Positions 1 through 11,290 of a DNA stretch of 64,000 nt are shown one piece after another. Under the pieces are notes generated by a model that worked only from the letters and a program-made list of their open reading frames with translations, ran no database searches and was not told the DNA's origin. Positions within the stretch are counted from its first letter, which is position 1. Every line of letters starts with the position of its first letter. The translations under genes and the position numbers were made by a program. Location of the stretch: NCBI RefSeq assembly GCF_042186555.1, contig NC_133332.1, positions 207,992,109-208,056,108 on the forward strand, read 5' to 3'. The DNA comes from Aquarana catesbeiana (lineage: Eukaryota > Chordata > Amphibia > Anura > Ranidae).

Positions 1-1265
1 GAACCGCACATTCCACAAACTCACGGAAGGGGGCAGAGTCTACCAACTGAAAACGCAGCAGTTGAAGTGCCAGCAATTTTGTCAAGCTAGCATTCAACCG
101 CTGGGCATGTGGATGGCTGGGAGCAAACTTCTTTCGGCGGTGCAGCAGCTGGGGCAGGGAAATTTGCCTGGTACAATCTGACGTCGGTGTACCAAAAGCA
201 GATTGCCCACAAGTACTTGGCTAAGTACACACCTAATTCTACACCTTCATTCCTCTCAGTGCAGGTCTCAGAGAGGACTGAAGGTATAGTGGGGTTGGAG
301 ATCTCAGCTGATGAGGAGCAAGGGGAGGTCCTCTTTGTTCTTTGGTGTGGGTCTTTTAGGTACGCTTGCCAACGAACTGCATGGCAGGTCAACATATGTC
401 TGGTCAAGCATGTGGTACCCAAGCGGGAGATGTTTTGGCCACGCGAGATACGCTTGAGACATATGTTGCAAATAGCAGCGGTGCGATCTGATGCACTCAT
501 CTCAAAAAAGGCCCACACCAAAGAACTTTTTGAATAACGCGCAGAGACTGCAGCGCCCTGCACATGTGGAGCTTTGGGGTGTGATACAGTCAATGTTCTG
601 CCCTTAGGCTGGCCCCTGGAGGGCATCCTGCCTCGTTGGTGATGTGCCGCCTCCTCCTCCTCCTCTTCTCTCCTATCAGGCACCCACGTTGAGTCAGTGA
701 CCTCATCATCCCCTCCCTCCTCATCACTGGAGCAAACCTGGCAGTATGCTGCAGCAGGGGGAGCATGACTGCCAGATTGCTGTCGTTCTTGGGCACCCCC
801 TCTGTCCGTGCTCATGTTACTGCCTTCATCGAGCTCAGTATCATCATCAGAGCCTTCCAAACGCTGGGCATCCTCCTGGAGCATGTACCCAACACTGTGG
901 TCAAACAGTTCGAGGGACTCCTCAGGAGGACATGGTGGGGCTAAGGAAGGAGTCACTGATGACATTGAGCCGAGGGAAGAGGCCGCTGCTTTGCCAGACA
1001 AAGTACCCTGAGCATGGGTGAGAGAGGATGAGGAGGATGAGGACGGCTTGGTCATCCACTCGACCAAGTCTTCTGCATGTTGCGGCTCAACACGGCCAGC
1101 TGCCGAAAAAAAGGCCAAGCGTGTCCCACGGCCACGTGCTGATGAGGATGCACCGTCTCCATGACCAGCACTAGACACAGAGCCTGCTTGCCCTCTCTTA
1201 TTGGCTTGTGACTGTCTGCCTCTCCTTCTTGGCCTTCCAGACATACTAATAGCCTGTAGCTGCAA
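1..1265 (-). pseudogene. hAT-family transposase with BED zinc finger (5' part, frameshifted)
   Basis: Read on the minus strand, the frame from about 1265 to 87 encodes a basic, serine-rich and acidic N-terminal region. A BED-type zinc finger follows: CNIC, then about 20 residues on, HMLTCH, giving a C-x2-C and H-x4-H pattern. BED fingers bind DNA at the ends of hAT transposons. The frame stops at 87, but an in-register continuation with the hAT-like motif LNASLTKLLALQLLRF is readable in another minus-strand frame between about 97 and 30, so a frameshift lies near 87-100. The catalytic RNase H-like part would lie to the left, outside the window. This is a transposon gene, not a host gene, and it is broken as read. 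The hAT assignment also rests on the terminal repeat at 2522. Confidence 0.72.
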
Positions 1266-1270
1266 TAAGC

Positions 1271-1297
1271 TGGGATATATATATATATATATATATA
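1271..1297. repeat. (TA)n microsatellite
   Basis: A run of alternating T and A between the transposase start and the minisatellite of the hAT element. Similar TA runs occur at about 2024-2055 and at 33621-33680. Confidence 0.85.
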
Positions 1298-1499
1298 TGT
1301 ACTGATACTGCAGCTAGCAAAATCAACTGCCTGCCTGTAGTATGAGAACACCACCAACCTTCTACAGGTAGCTTTAGCTGAACACTGTGCAGAGCTCGCA
1401 AAAAACTAACTTGTAGGTTTTTAGCTGCCTGCGGTAGTGATAGGATCAGGAAAACACCACCAACCTTCTACAGGTAGCTTTAGCTGAACACTGTGCAGA

Positions 1500-1885
1500 G
1501 CTCGCAAAAAATAACTTGTAGGTTTAGCTGAACACTGTGAGGAGGACGCACCACACTAACTTGTAGTTTTAGCTGAACACTGTGAGCAGGACGCACTACA
1601 CTAACTTGTAGTTTTAGATGAACACTGTGAGCAGGACGCACTGCACTAACTTGTAGCTTTAGATGAACACTGTGCAGAGGTCTCACTACACTAACTTGTA
1701 GTTTTAGCTGAACACTGTGAGCAGGACGCACTGCACTAACTTGTAGCTTTAGATGAACACTGTGCAGAGGTCTCACTACACTACCTTGTAGTTTTAGCTG
1801 AACACTGTGAGCAGGACTCACCACACTAACTTGTAGTTTTAGCTGAACACTGTGAGCAGGACGCACTGCACTAACTGTAACTAGT
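1500..1885. repeat. 45-bp minisatellite inside the hAT element
   Basis: About eight tandem copies of a unit containing AACTTGTAGTTTTAGCTGAA and CACTGTG-GCAGGACGCACT. The starts of AACTTGTAG are 45 bp apart (for example 1558 and 1603). The unit is a multiple of three, so a repetitive 15-residue frame stays open on the minus strand; it is not a gene. It lies in the 5' untranslated part of the hAT transposon. Confidence 0.85.
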
Positions 1886-4697
1886 CTAGCTGCCTGACTG
1901 TGGTACTAATAGGATCAAAAGAACACCAGCAATTTTCTTCAGGTAGCTGTAAATACTGTAACAAGACAAGCCTGCCTGTCAGTAAGAAGATAACAGGAAC
2001 GGATCTAGCTAAACTGAATACAGTGTATATATATATGTATATATATATATATATGCAACACCTGGGATGCATATATATACACAATACACTGTAAGTGCAG
2101 CTAACTCACTGATTGTCCTGCCTAATCTATCTAATTCAAATGAAATGACACTGTCTCTCTGTCTATCTATCTCTCTTTCAACGCCGGAACACACACTACA
2201 CAGGGCTGCCGTGCAGGCGGCCTTATATAGTGTGGGGCGTGTTCTAAACCCCCTGAGCCATAATTGGCCAAAGCCACCCTGGCTTTGGCCAATTACAGCT
2301 CTCTCTACCTACGGCGCTGTGATTGGCCAAGCATGCGGGTCATAGTGCATGCTTGGCCAATCATCAGCCAGCAATGCACTGCGATGCCGCAGTGAATTAT
2401 GGGCCGTGACGCGCCACACGAATTTGGCGCGAACGGCCCATAACGTTGGGAATTCGGCGAACGACCGAACAGCCAATGTTCGAGTCGAACATGGTTTGAC
2501 TCGAACACAAAGCTCATCCCTAATTACAACGGATGTTTACATTCTTTGTAATAGGAAGAAAAGTGATCAGAAAAAAATGTTTTTTTAAAGGGACAATGTA
2601 AAAATAAAGATTAAAAAGTAAAAAAAAATAAGAATTTTTTTAAAATTTAAAGCGCCACGTTCTTTCGTGCTCGCTCGCAGAAGTGAACGCATACGTAAGT
2701 CGCACCTGCATATGTAAACGGTATTCAAACCACACATGTGAGGTATCGTCACGATCGTTAGAGCAAAAGCAATAATTCCAACCCTAAACCTCCTCTGTAA
2801 CTCAGAACTGGTAACCTGTAGAAATTTTTAAACGTCGCCTATGGAGATTTTTAACCACTTAAGCCCCGAACCATTTGGCTGGCCAAAGACAGAGCACTTT
2901 TTGCGATTCGGCACTGCATCGCTTTAACTGACAATTGCATGGTCGTGCGAAGTGGCTCCCAAACAAAATTGACGTCCTTTTTTTCCCACAAATAGAGCTT
3001 TCTTTTGGTGGTATTTGATCACCTCTGCGGTTTTTATTTTTTGCGCTATAAACAAAAAAAGAGCGACAATTTTGAAAAAAAAGCTATATTTTTTACTTTT
3101 TGCTATAATAAAAATCCCCAAAAAATATATATTAAAAAAAATGTTTTTCTTCAGTTTAGGCCGATACATATTCTTCCACATATTTTTGGTAAAAAAAATC
3201 GCAACAAGCATTTATTGATTGCTTTGCGCAAAAGTTATAGTGTCTACAAAATAGGGGATAGTTTTATGGCATTTTTATTAATAATTTTTTTTTTTTACTA
3301 GGAATGGCGGTGATCAGCAATTTTTATTGTGACTGCGTCATTATGGCGGACACATCGGACACTTTTGTAGAGATATAAAATGGGGTGATTGGCACTACCC
3401 TATTCAACAATATAAGTGCACAAGAAAATCATAAATAAGTGCCTTGTATACAGTAAAAGCAAAAGGTGCCTATTCTATAAGAGATAGATAATATATATAT
3501 GTGCCTCTCTTGTGAGGACTAGGTGTATATATGTGTACCCTCCGGTGATGGATGTAACCGTACACACACAAATGTAGTGAACCAAATATCAGTACAAAAA
3601 AGGCAGTTACAAACAAGTAATGTGAATGATCAACAAAAGTAATATACACAGAAAATTAAAAAAAATTATATATGCATAAAAAAGTCCATCAGGTCAAAGA
3701 GTATATACATATAAATATATATACACTTAAAACCTAAAGCATATCGTGTTTACGTAAATGTAATTAACCAACTGTCCAACAGAAAAACAGAGTATATAAA
3801 TAAAAAAATGATGAAATTAAAAACAAAATGCAAGTCCCAAGGAAGGATGGTGAAAATATATCATTCTTAAACAGCCAGAAATGTTGCTTGAGGTGACTTC
3901 AGTGCTCGGCAAATCAGGTGGCTGATAGTGCTCCCCCCGTCAGATCCCCACTCACCGAATGTAGTAACCCCTGCAGGGGTAATAGGCATATGTGGGTAAC
4001 TGTGGATGAGGCTTCTCCTCAGCTCTCTCGGTGTCCCATCTGATGGTGTATTAGGCTCCCGCAGCTGGCTCCACACTGTCAGGTTTCCGAGGCTGTCTCC
4101 ACATGGTCAGGGGTAAAGCGCTTTGGTCAGCATATGCCCAAAAAGTCGCTCCACAGTTCGATCCATATCAATGCTTCACAGATGTCTTGATGACAGCATT
4201 CAGTTTCACAAACACTGTCCCAACCAGCTGAAAGAGGGCAAAAGCAACATAGGCCACTGTGTCAAGGAATTTCATAGACCAGACTGTGTGGACCGTTATT
4301 AGATATGGTGGCTGCTTTAGTTTTCTTTTCTTTTGCTTCTTTCCTTCTGTTTTACACCTCCCTATGGATATAAAGCAGACATCTGTGAAGCATTGATATG
4401 GATCGAACTGTGGAGTGACTTTTTAGGCATATGCTGGCCAAAGTGCTTTACCCCTGACCATGTGGAGACAGCCTCGGAAACCTGACAGTGTGGAGCCAGC
4501 TGCGGGAGCCTAATACACCATCAGATGGGACACCGAGAGAGCTGAGGAGAAGCCTCATCCACAGTTACCCACATATGCCTATTACCCCTGCAGGGGTTAC
4601 TACATTCAGTGAGTGGGGATCTGACGGGGGGAGCACTATCAGTCATCTGATTTGCCGAGCACTGAAGTCACCTCAAGCAACATTTCTGGCTGTTTAA

Positions 4698-6044
4698 CCT
4701 CTAGAGATCCGCGCTATAGCCGAATGACGGCTACAGCGCGGATCTGCTTTGCCGGGACTACGTCCAATGACGTCGTCCCGTGCACGAGTGGCCTGCGCTC
4801 CCCCTGCAGGGCGCGCGCGGCGTGCTCTGTGATCAGCGAATCTATCAGACTCGCCTGATCACAGATCGGAGAAAGGGGTCGATCCCGACCCCTTACCAGA
4901 TGATCAGCTGTTAGCCAATGACAGCTGATCATGTGATATCAACAGAGCCAGTAATCGGCTATTTTTTCTCCTCGTGCTGACAGCGTGAGGAGGAAAAAAA
5001 GGACGATCACTGGCGGCCGTGAGAGGGACATTAGTCCCTCTCACGGCAAGCGCCACCAGATCATCAATGCCCACCTGTGCCCTCTGCCAGTGCCACCTAG
5101 CAACAGGTAGCAGTACTGCCTACCAGTGCCCACCAGCGCCACCCATCAGTGCCCACAGTGCCACCCATCAGTGCCCATAATGCCACCCATCAGTGCCCAC
5201 AGTACCACCCATCAGTGCCCACAGTGCCACCTATCAGTGCCCACAATAGGTGCCTCAACAACAGTGCTCCACATCAGTGCCACCTATCAGTGCCCATCAG
5301 TGTCACCTACCAGTGCCCATCAGTGCCGCCCATCAGTGCCACCTATCAGTGGTACCTATCAGTGCCACCCATCCGTGCCACCCATCCGTGCCACCCATCA
5401 GGGCCCATCAGTGGCCATAAGTGTCGCCTTATCTGTGCCTATCAGTGCCGCCCCTTCTGTCCCCATCAGTGCCGCCTTAACTGTGCCCATCAGTGCCGCC
5501 CATCAGTGCCACCTATCAGTGGTACCTATCAGTGCCCATCAGTGCCACCCATCCGTGCCACCCATCCGTGCCACCCAGCAGGGCCCATCAGTGGCCATAA
5601 GTGTCGCCTTATCTGTGCCCATCAGTGCCGCCCCTTCTGTCCCCATCAGTGCCGCCTTAACTGTGCCTATCAGTGCCGCCTTAAATGTGCCTATCCGTGC
5701 CCATCAGTGCAGCCTATCAGTGCCCGCCAGTGCTGCCTCATCAGGGCATATCAATGAAGGAGAAAAATTATCTGTTTGAAAAATTTTATAACCATCTGTG
5801 AAACATGATTTTTTTTTTTTCAAAATTTTTCCATCTTTTTTTGTTTGTTTAGCAAAAAAATAAAAATCCCAGCTGTGATTAAATACCACCAAAAGAAAGC
5901 TCTATTTGTGGGAAAAAAATGATAAAAATTTAATTTGGGTACAGTGTTGTGTGATTGCGCAATTGTCATTCAAAGTGCGACAGCGCTGAAAGCTGAAAAT
6001 TGGTCTGGGCAGGAGGGGGGTTTAATTGCCCAGTAAGCAAGTGG
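4698..6044. mobile_element. TTAA-type MITE, family C (copy 1), inserted into the right fold-back arm
   Basis: The element is flanked by TTAA at 4694-4697 and 6045-6048. The opposite arm of the fold-back (around 3870) still shows the unfilled site: a single TTAA between sequences matching the two flanks. It contains a GC-rich head, a CAGTGCC minisatellite, then an A/T-rich tail shared with copy 2 at 38873-40603 (ATTAAATACCACCAAAA, GCTGAAAATTGG). Its right terminus is GGGCA-family sequence CAGTAAGCAAGTGG. Confidence 0.85.
5085..5752. repeat. CAGTGCC minisatellite in family C copy 1
   Basis: A long array of short units built on CATCAGTGCCACC and CCATCAGTGCCC, with a higher-order duplication: the stretch from about 5335 to 5475 recurs at about 5510-5655. 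Open frames over it are repeat artefacts rich in H, Q, C and P. The equivalent position in family C copy 2 (39130-39380) holds a related array. Confidence 0.85.
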
Positions 6045-7410
6045 TTAAGAATTATATATTTTCACCATCCTTCCTTGGGACTTGCATTTTGTTTTTCATT
6101 TCATCATTTTTTTATTTATATACTCTGGTTTTCTGTTGGACAGTTGGTTAATTACATTCAGGTAAACATGATATGCTTTAGGTTTTAAGTGTATATATAT
6201 TTATATGTATACACTCTTTGACCTGATGGACTTTTTTATGCATATATAATTTTTTAAAATTTTCTGTGTATATTACTTTTGTTGATCATTCACATTACTT
6301 GTTTGTAACTGCCTTTTTTGCACTGATATTTGGTTCACTACATTTGTGTGTATACGGTTACATCCATCACTGGAGGGTACACATATATACACCTAGTCCT
6401 CACAAGAGAGGCACATATATATATATTATCTATCTCTTATAGAATAGGCACCTTTTGGTTTTACTGTATACAAGGCACTTATTTAACATTTTCTTGTGCA
6501 CTTATATTGTTGAATAGGGTAGCGCCAGTCATCCCATTTTATATCTCTACTTATTGTAAGTTCTGCTTGGAACCTAATAGGGAGGCTGCAACCCGTTATC
6601 ATCCTGAGCGCGGAGCATACCACATATTTTACATTGATTACTGTGTAAATGTGACTGGCAGTGAAGGGGTTAACCAGGAGGGGCGCTGCAGGGGTTAAGT
6701 GTGTCCTAGGGAGTGATTCTGAATGTGGGGGGGAGGGGCTACGTGTGACACGACACTGATCACAGCTCCCGATTACAGGGAGCTGTGATCAGTGTCAGTG
6801 TCATTAGGCTGAACGGGGAGATGCTTGTATACATCAGCATTTCCCTGTTCTTCCTCTCCGTGAGACGATCGCGGGTATCCCCGTGGACAAGTCCGCAGGA
6901 CCCGCGATCACACTCATGGAGCTTGCGGCGGGCGGTGGCGCGCGCGTGCGTGCCCACTAGCTGCTTCCCATAGGGCATCGTAGAGGTATGTGATTCTGCC
7001 TGTACGTGCCCTTCTGACGCAGTAAATCTACGTGAAGCGGTCGGCAAGCGGTTAAGGGTCAAAATTTGACGCCATTCCACGAACGGGCGCAATTTTGAAG
7101 CATGGTATGTTCGGTATCAATTTACTCGGCGTAACATTACCTTTCACAATATAAAAAAAATTGGGATAACTTTACCATTTTCTTATTTGTTAATTGAAAA
7201 AAAGGGTATTTTTTCCAAAACAATTGAGTTTGTTAGACTGCTGCGCAAATACGGTGTGACAGAAAGTATTGCAACGACCACCATTTTATTCTCTAGGGTG
7301 TTAGAAAAAAAATATATAATATTTGGGGGTTCTAAGTAATTTTCTAGCAAAAAAAATTATTTTAACTTGTAAACAAGTTTGAAAAATAGGCTTGGTCCTT
7401 AAGTGGTTAA

Positions 7411-8079
7411 AGAGAACCTGTCATGGCCAGCTTAGGCAGCAATCTGAATACAGTGTTATTATAACTGTACATGCTTACTAAAACTAGGCCCTGAAAAGAC
7501 CTGTCTTCCATTATATAGCCTGACTCGGCCCGAGCCTTCAGCTTGTATCAGAAATGAGAAGTCACATAGTGACCTCCGGGTGGCGGCAGACAGCATGTGA
7601 GCTCTGCCATACCTCTCAACTTTCTGAGATTGGAATGAGGAACACTTATTAGCAAATATATGCAGGCATAGGACACACCCCCTGCCACGCCCCCTTAAAG
7701 GAGAATTGTACAAAAAAATGATTAGTTAAACTCACAAGTGCTTTTATACCATTAATATTCCTTTATGTTGGCTTTAGAAATTTACAAATGCAGCCATTTA
7801 GAAACTGGATGAAAGATTTAGCACTGGGAAACGATTTTTTCAAGATAAATAATGCATTTTATATATATTTCAATATAGATCTGACCAAAATGAGGAGGGA
7901 AGTGGGACATTGCTCCAAATCAGGAAGAGTTGGGAAGTTGGGAGCTCTGGCTCAGCAGGTCCATAGACCTCCTGTGATCGTCATACGTCTGTCCTCATAG
8001 ATTTCTTTGTGGGTCAGGGAAAGGCAGATAGATGGGGGGGGGCATTCTGTGTTATATTTATACATCAAGGATGGGCTGG
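7411..8079. other. Upstream flank of PPP1R26, no gene seen
   Basis: It starts with AGAGAACCTGTCATGG directly after the TTAA of the family B MITE, then AT-rich single-copy-looking sequence. I see no open frame with protein-like composition and no repeat unit I can define. It separates the transposon nest from the promoter. Confidence 0.5.
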
Positions 8080-8540
8080 TGACAAGCCGGGACTCGTCTC
8101 CATGGTAACCGGAGTAGGTAAAGGAGGCGGGGCTAAATGTACGTAAAAACTGATTGGGGGTGCGACAGTAGGGGGGGCGGTCTTTGGTGACCAGTAGTAA
8201 AGGTATAGGGGGAGGGGCTGGGGTGACGCGTTGTGAGCTGGGGGCGGGATTGAAACGGCGCGCAATTGGTTAGTGTGGAGTGGTTACGCGCAGTACGTAC
8301 ACGACTGGACGTGCTCGCTCCCGTGCAGCGTGTTGGTGAGGGGAAAGAACGCTGCCGGGTTCTCCGTTGTAACAGGCCGTGGAAAGGACGAAGATGGGAA
8401 CCGGTCGGATGGTGAGGCAGGTGAGTGAACGGAGAAGGCTTATGTAGAAGGCCGGAGTGGAGAGGGCTGAGGAGCCGGGAGATCGGAGGGTGAGCGTCCT
8501 CTCCGGCCTGTGTGCGTGAGACAGAGCGGAGCTGTGCGGC
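8080..8540 (+). promoter_or_regulatory. CpG-rich promoter region of PPP1R26
   Basis: This is the first GC- and CpG-dense stretch after several AT-rich kilobases, with GGGGCGGGG-like boxes (GGGGGCGGGAT near 8239, GGAGGCGGGGC near 8124) and no TATA box. CpGs are frequent from about 8225 to 8540 (GACGCG, GGCGCGC, ACGCGCAGTACG, CTCGCTCCCG). It lies immediately upstream of a strong splice donor at 8421 and 5.2 kb upstream of the coding exon. This is the usual TATA-less, CpG-island arrangement of a broadly expressed vertebrate gene. The exact transcription start cannot be read from sequence. Confidence 0.6.
8280..8420 (+). other. PPP1R26: Probable non-coding exon 1 of PPP1R26
   Basis: The 3' boundary is inferred from a consensus donor, CAG|GTGAGT, with the GT at 8421-8422. 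The 5' end is only approximate. It contains an ATG at 8394 in a strong initiation context (A at -3, G at +4) that would start a short upstream frame rather than the main protein. Splicing to the acceptor at 13649-13650 gives a 5' leader of roughly 200 nt. The exon call is inference from promoter position and splice signals; no transcript was seen. Confidence 0.5.
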
Positions 8541-8639
8541 GGCCCCGAGCCTCCTGTGTGAGACCAGCTCCACCTCCACACTGCGCGGCCAGAGCTGGCC
8601 TAGTGTACACCCCGCTCCACCGCCTCCTCCAGCCTGCAG

Positions 8640-11290
8640 GGGGATCTGCTGTGCACTCTCAGCTCTGTCCTCTCCGCTCTCTACACCCGACACTCTCTGT
8701 CTACACTCCTCGTACTCTCTGCTCTCTACACCCAACTCTTCACACTGCTCTGTACTAATCTGTACACTCCATACTCTGCTCTCCGTGCGGACTGTACCGC
8801 TCTGTACACCATACACTTCATATTCTACACACTGCGCCGCTTCCTACTCAGCTGTACACCCCGTACTACTTTATACACTGCATACTGACTCTACTCCTTC
8901 TTGATGCTCTGTACGCCTTAAACCCCCCATACTGTGTGCACACTGACCACTACATACTGTACACACTGCACTCCATACTGATCACTGCATACTGTACACA
9001 CTGCACTCTATACTGACCAGATCACTGCATACTGTACATACTGCACTCCATACTGACCAGATCACTGCATACTGTACACACTGCACTCCATACTGACCTG
9101 ATCACTGCATACTGTACACACTGCACTCTATACTGATCACTGCATACTGTGCACACTGCACTCTATACTCACCAGATCACTGCATACTGTACATACTGCA
9201 CTCCATACTGATCACTGCATACTGTACATACTGCACTCCATACTGATCACTGCATACTGTACATACTGCACTCCATACTGATCACTGCATACTGTACATA
9301 CTGCACTCCATACTGATCACTGCATACTGTACATACTGCACTCCATACTGATCACTGCATACTGTACATACTGCACTCCATACTGATCACTGCATACTGT
9401 ACACACTGCACTCTATACTCACCAGATCACTGCATACTGTACACACTGCACTCTATACTCACCAGATCACTGCATACTGTACATACTGCACTCCATACTG
9501 ACCTGATCACTGCATACTGCACTCCATACTGACCAGATCACTGCATACTGTACACACTGCACTCCATACTGACCTGATCACTGCATACTGTACACACTGC
9601 ACTCCATACTGATCACTGCATACTGTACACACTGCACTCTATACTCACCAGATCACTGCATACTGTACATACTGCACTCCATACTGACCAGATCACTGCA
9701 TACTGTACATACTGCACTCCATACTGAGCACTGCATACTGTACATACTGCACTCCATACTGAGCACTGCATACTGTACATACTGCACTCCATACTGAGCA
9801 CTGCATACTGTACATACTGCACTCCATACTGATCACTGCATACTGTACATACTGCACTCCATACTGACCAGATCACTGCATACTGTACACACTGCACTCC
9901 ATACTGACCTGATCACTGCATACTGTACACACTGCACTCTATACTGATCACTGCATACTGTGCACACTGCACGCTATACTCACCAGATCACTGCATACTG
10001 TACATACTGCACTCCATACTGATCACTGCATACTGTACATACTGCACTCCATACTGATCACTGCATACTGTACATACTGCACTCCATACTGATCACTGCA
10101 TACTGTACACACTGCACTCTATACTCACCAGATCACTGCATACTGTACACACTGCACTCTATACTCACCAGATCACTGCATACTGTACACACTGCACTCT
10201 ATACTCACCAGATCACTGCATACTGTACACACTGCACTCCATACTGACCTGATCACTGCATACTGCACTCCATACTGACCAGATCACTGCATACTGTACA
10301 CACTGCACTCCATACTGACCTGATCACTGCATACTGTACACACTGCACTCCATACTGATCACTGCATACTGTACACACTGCACTCTATACTCACCAGATC
10401 ACTGCATACTGTACATACTGCACTCCATACTGACCAGATCACTGCATACTGTACATACTGCACTCCATACTGACCAGATCACTGCATACTGTACATACTG
10501 CACTCCATACTGAGCACTGCATACTGTACATACTGCACTCCATACTGATCACTGCATACTGTACATACTGCACTCCATACTGATCACTGCATACTGTACA
10601 CACTGCACTCTATACTCACCAGAACACTGCATACTGTACATACTGCACTCCATACTGAACACTGCATACTGTACATACTGCACTCCATACTGATCACTGC
10701 ATACTGTACATACTGCACTCCATACTGATCACTGCATACTGTACATACTGCACTCCATACTGATCACTGCATACTGTACATACTGCACTCCATACTGATC
10801 ACTGCATACTGTACATACTGCACTCCATACTGATCACTGCATACTGTACATACTGCACTCCATACTGATCACTGCATACTGTACATACTGCACTCCATAC
10901 TGATCACTGCATACTGTACATACTGCACTCCATACTGATCACTGCATACTGTACATACTGCACTCCATACTGACCAGATCACTGCATACTGTACATACTG
11001 CACTCCATACTGACCAGATCACTGCATACTGTACATACTGCACTCCATACTGACCTGATCACTGTATACTGTACATACTGCACTCCATACTGACCTGATC
11101 ACTGCATACTGTATATACTGCACTCCATACTGACCTGATCACTGCATACTGTATATACTGCACTCCATACTGACCAGATCACTGCATACTGTGCACACTG
11201 CACTCCATACTGTACACACTGCATACTGTACACACTGCACTCCATACTGACCAGATCACTGCATACTGTACACACTGCCACTTACTGCAC
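8640..11290. repeat. 35/40-bp minisatellite in intron 1
   Basis: More than 60 tandem units of CACTGCATACTGTACATACTG with CACTCCATACTGAT. The TGCATACTGT starts are 35 bp apart (9181, 9216), or 40 bp where ACCAG or ACCTG is inserted before ATCAC. Higher-order blocks repeat (the stretch near 9420-9660 resembles 10130-10400). The array grades out of diffuse CTGTACAC-rich sequence at 8640-8930. All frames across it are repeat artefacts. Confidence 0.93.

Larger units (their letters stand above)
1..2522 (-). mobile_element. hAT DNA transposon, 5' portion (continues left of window)
   Basis: The minus-strand transposase is followed upstream by a minisatellite, an AT microsatellite and CCAAT/GCCAA-rich sequence. 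The element ends at about 2522, where the minus strand reads TAGGGATGAGCTTTGTG, a terminal sequence of the hAT type. Sequence to the right (2523 onward) belongs to a TTAA-flanked MITE family also seen at 28250-29396, so the hAT element inserted into that MITE. The other terminus, and therefore the 8-bp target duplication, is outside the window. Confidence 0.65.
3366..6630. mobile_element. Fold-back element with about 0.8-kb inverted arms
   Basis: The left arm (3366-4185) is the reverse complement of the right arm (4378-4693 plus 6049-6548). The arms share, for example, GGTGCCTATTCTATAAG, the AGATAGATAATATATA block and CTGACAGTGTGGAGCCAGC. The loop is about 190 bp (4186-4377). A stretch of about 80 bp (6549-6630) lies between the right arm and the resumption of family A sequence. 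The mirrored 69-codon frames at 3867-4076 (minus) and 4488-4697 (plus) are simply the two arms. It has no recognisable coding capacity and no hammerhead-like core that I could find, so it could be a Penelope-type derivative or an unrelated fold-back transposon. Confidence 0.75.
2855..7051. mobile_element. TTAA-type MITE, family A, inserted into family B
   Basis: It starts CCACTTAAGCCCC after TTAA (2851-2854) and ends GGCAAGCGG before TTAA (7052-7055). Both parts (2855-3365 and about 6630-7051) align with the uninterrupted family A copy at 49871-50734, for example GCACTTTTTGCGATTCGGC, GGTGGTATTTGATCACC and CACTGGCAGTGAAGGGGTTAA. Removing it restores a continuous family B sequence with one TTAA. 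It is interrupted by the fold-back element at 3366-6630. Confidence 0.75.
2523..7410. mobile_element. TTAA-type MITE, family B (outer shell of a nest)
   Basis: The left piece (2523-2850) and right piece (7056-7406) join to give the same sequence as the MITE at 28250-29396 read in reverse: TTTACATTC, the AGGTATCG block, GTCGCCTATGGAGATTTTTAA, then CCATTCCACGA and GGTCCTTAAGTGGTTAA. The right terminus is AAGTGG followed by TTAA at 7407-7410, and the left terminus is hidden behind the hAT insertion. TTAA target sites are characteristic of piggyBac-type elements. No transposase is present, so it is non-autonomous. Confidence 0.7.

Noticed and set aside
1480..1866. 128-codon frame with repeated HSVQLKLQ units on the minus strand
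   Set aside because: Explained by the 45-bp minisatellite; no start context or homology.
3366..4185. Hammerhead motif in the fold-back arms at 3366-6630
   Set aside because: I looked for CTGANGA with GAAAC..GT on both strands in the arms and did not find it; the element was therefore not called Penelope-type.
5126..5779. 217- and 202-codon frames rich in H, Q, C and P
   Set aside because: They translate the CAGTGCC minisatellite of the family C MITE in two frames at once; not a gene.
8133..8816. 227-codon minus-strand frame over the promoter
   Set aside because: GC-rich CpG-island sequence keeps frames open; it is antisense to exon 1, with no recognisable domain or splice signals.
8930..11290. 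Possible CRISPR-like array
   Set aside because: Units are contiguous tandem repeats without unique spacers, in a vertebrate intron.
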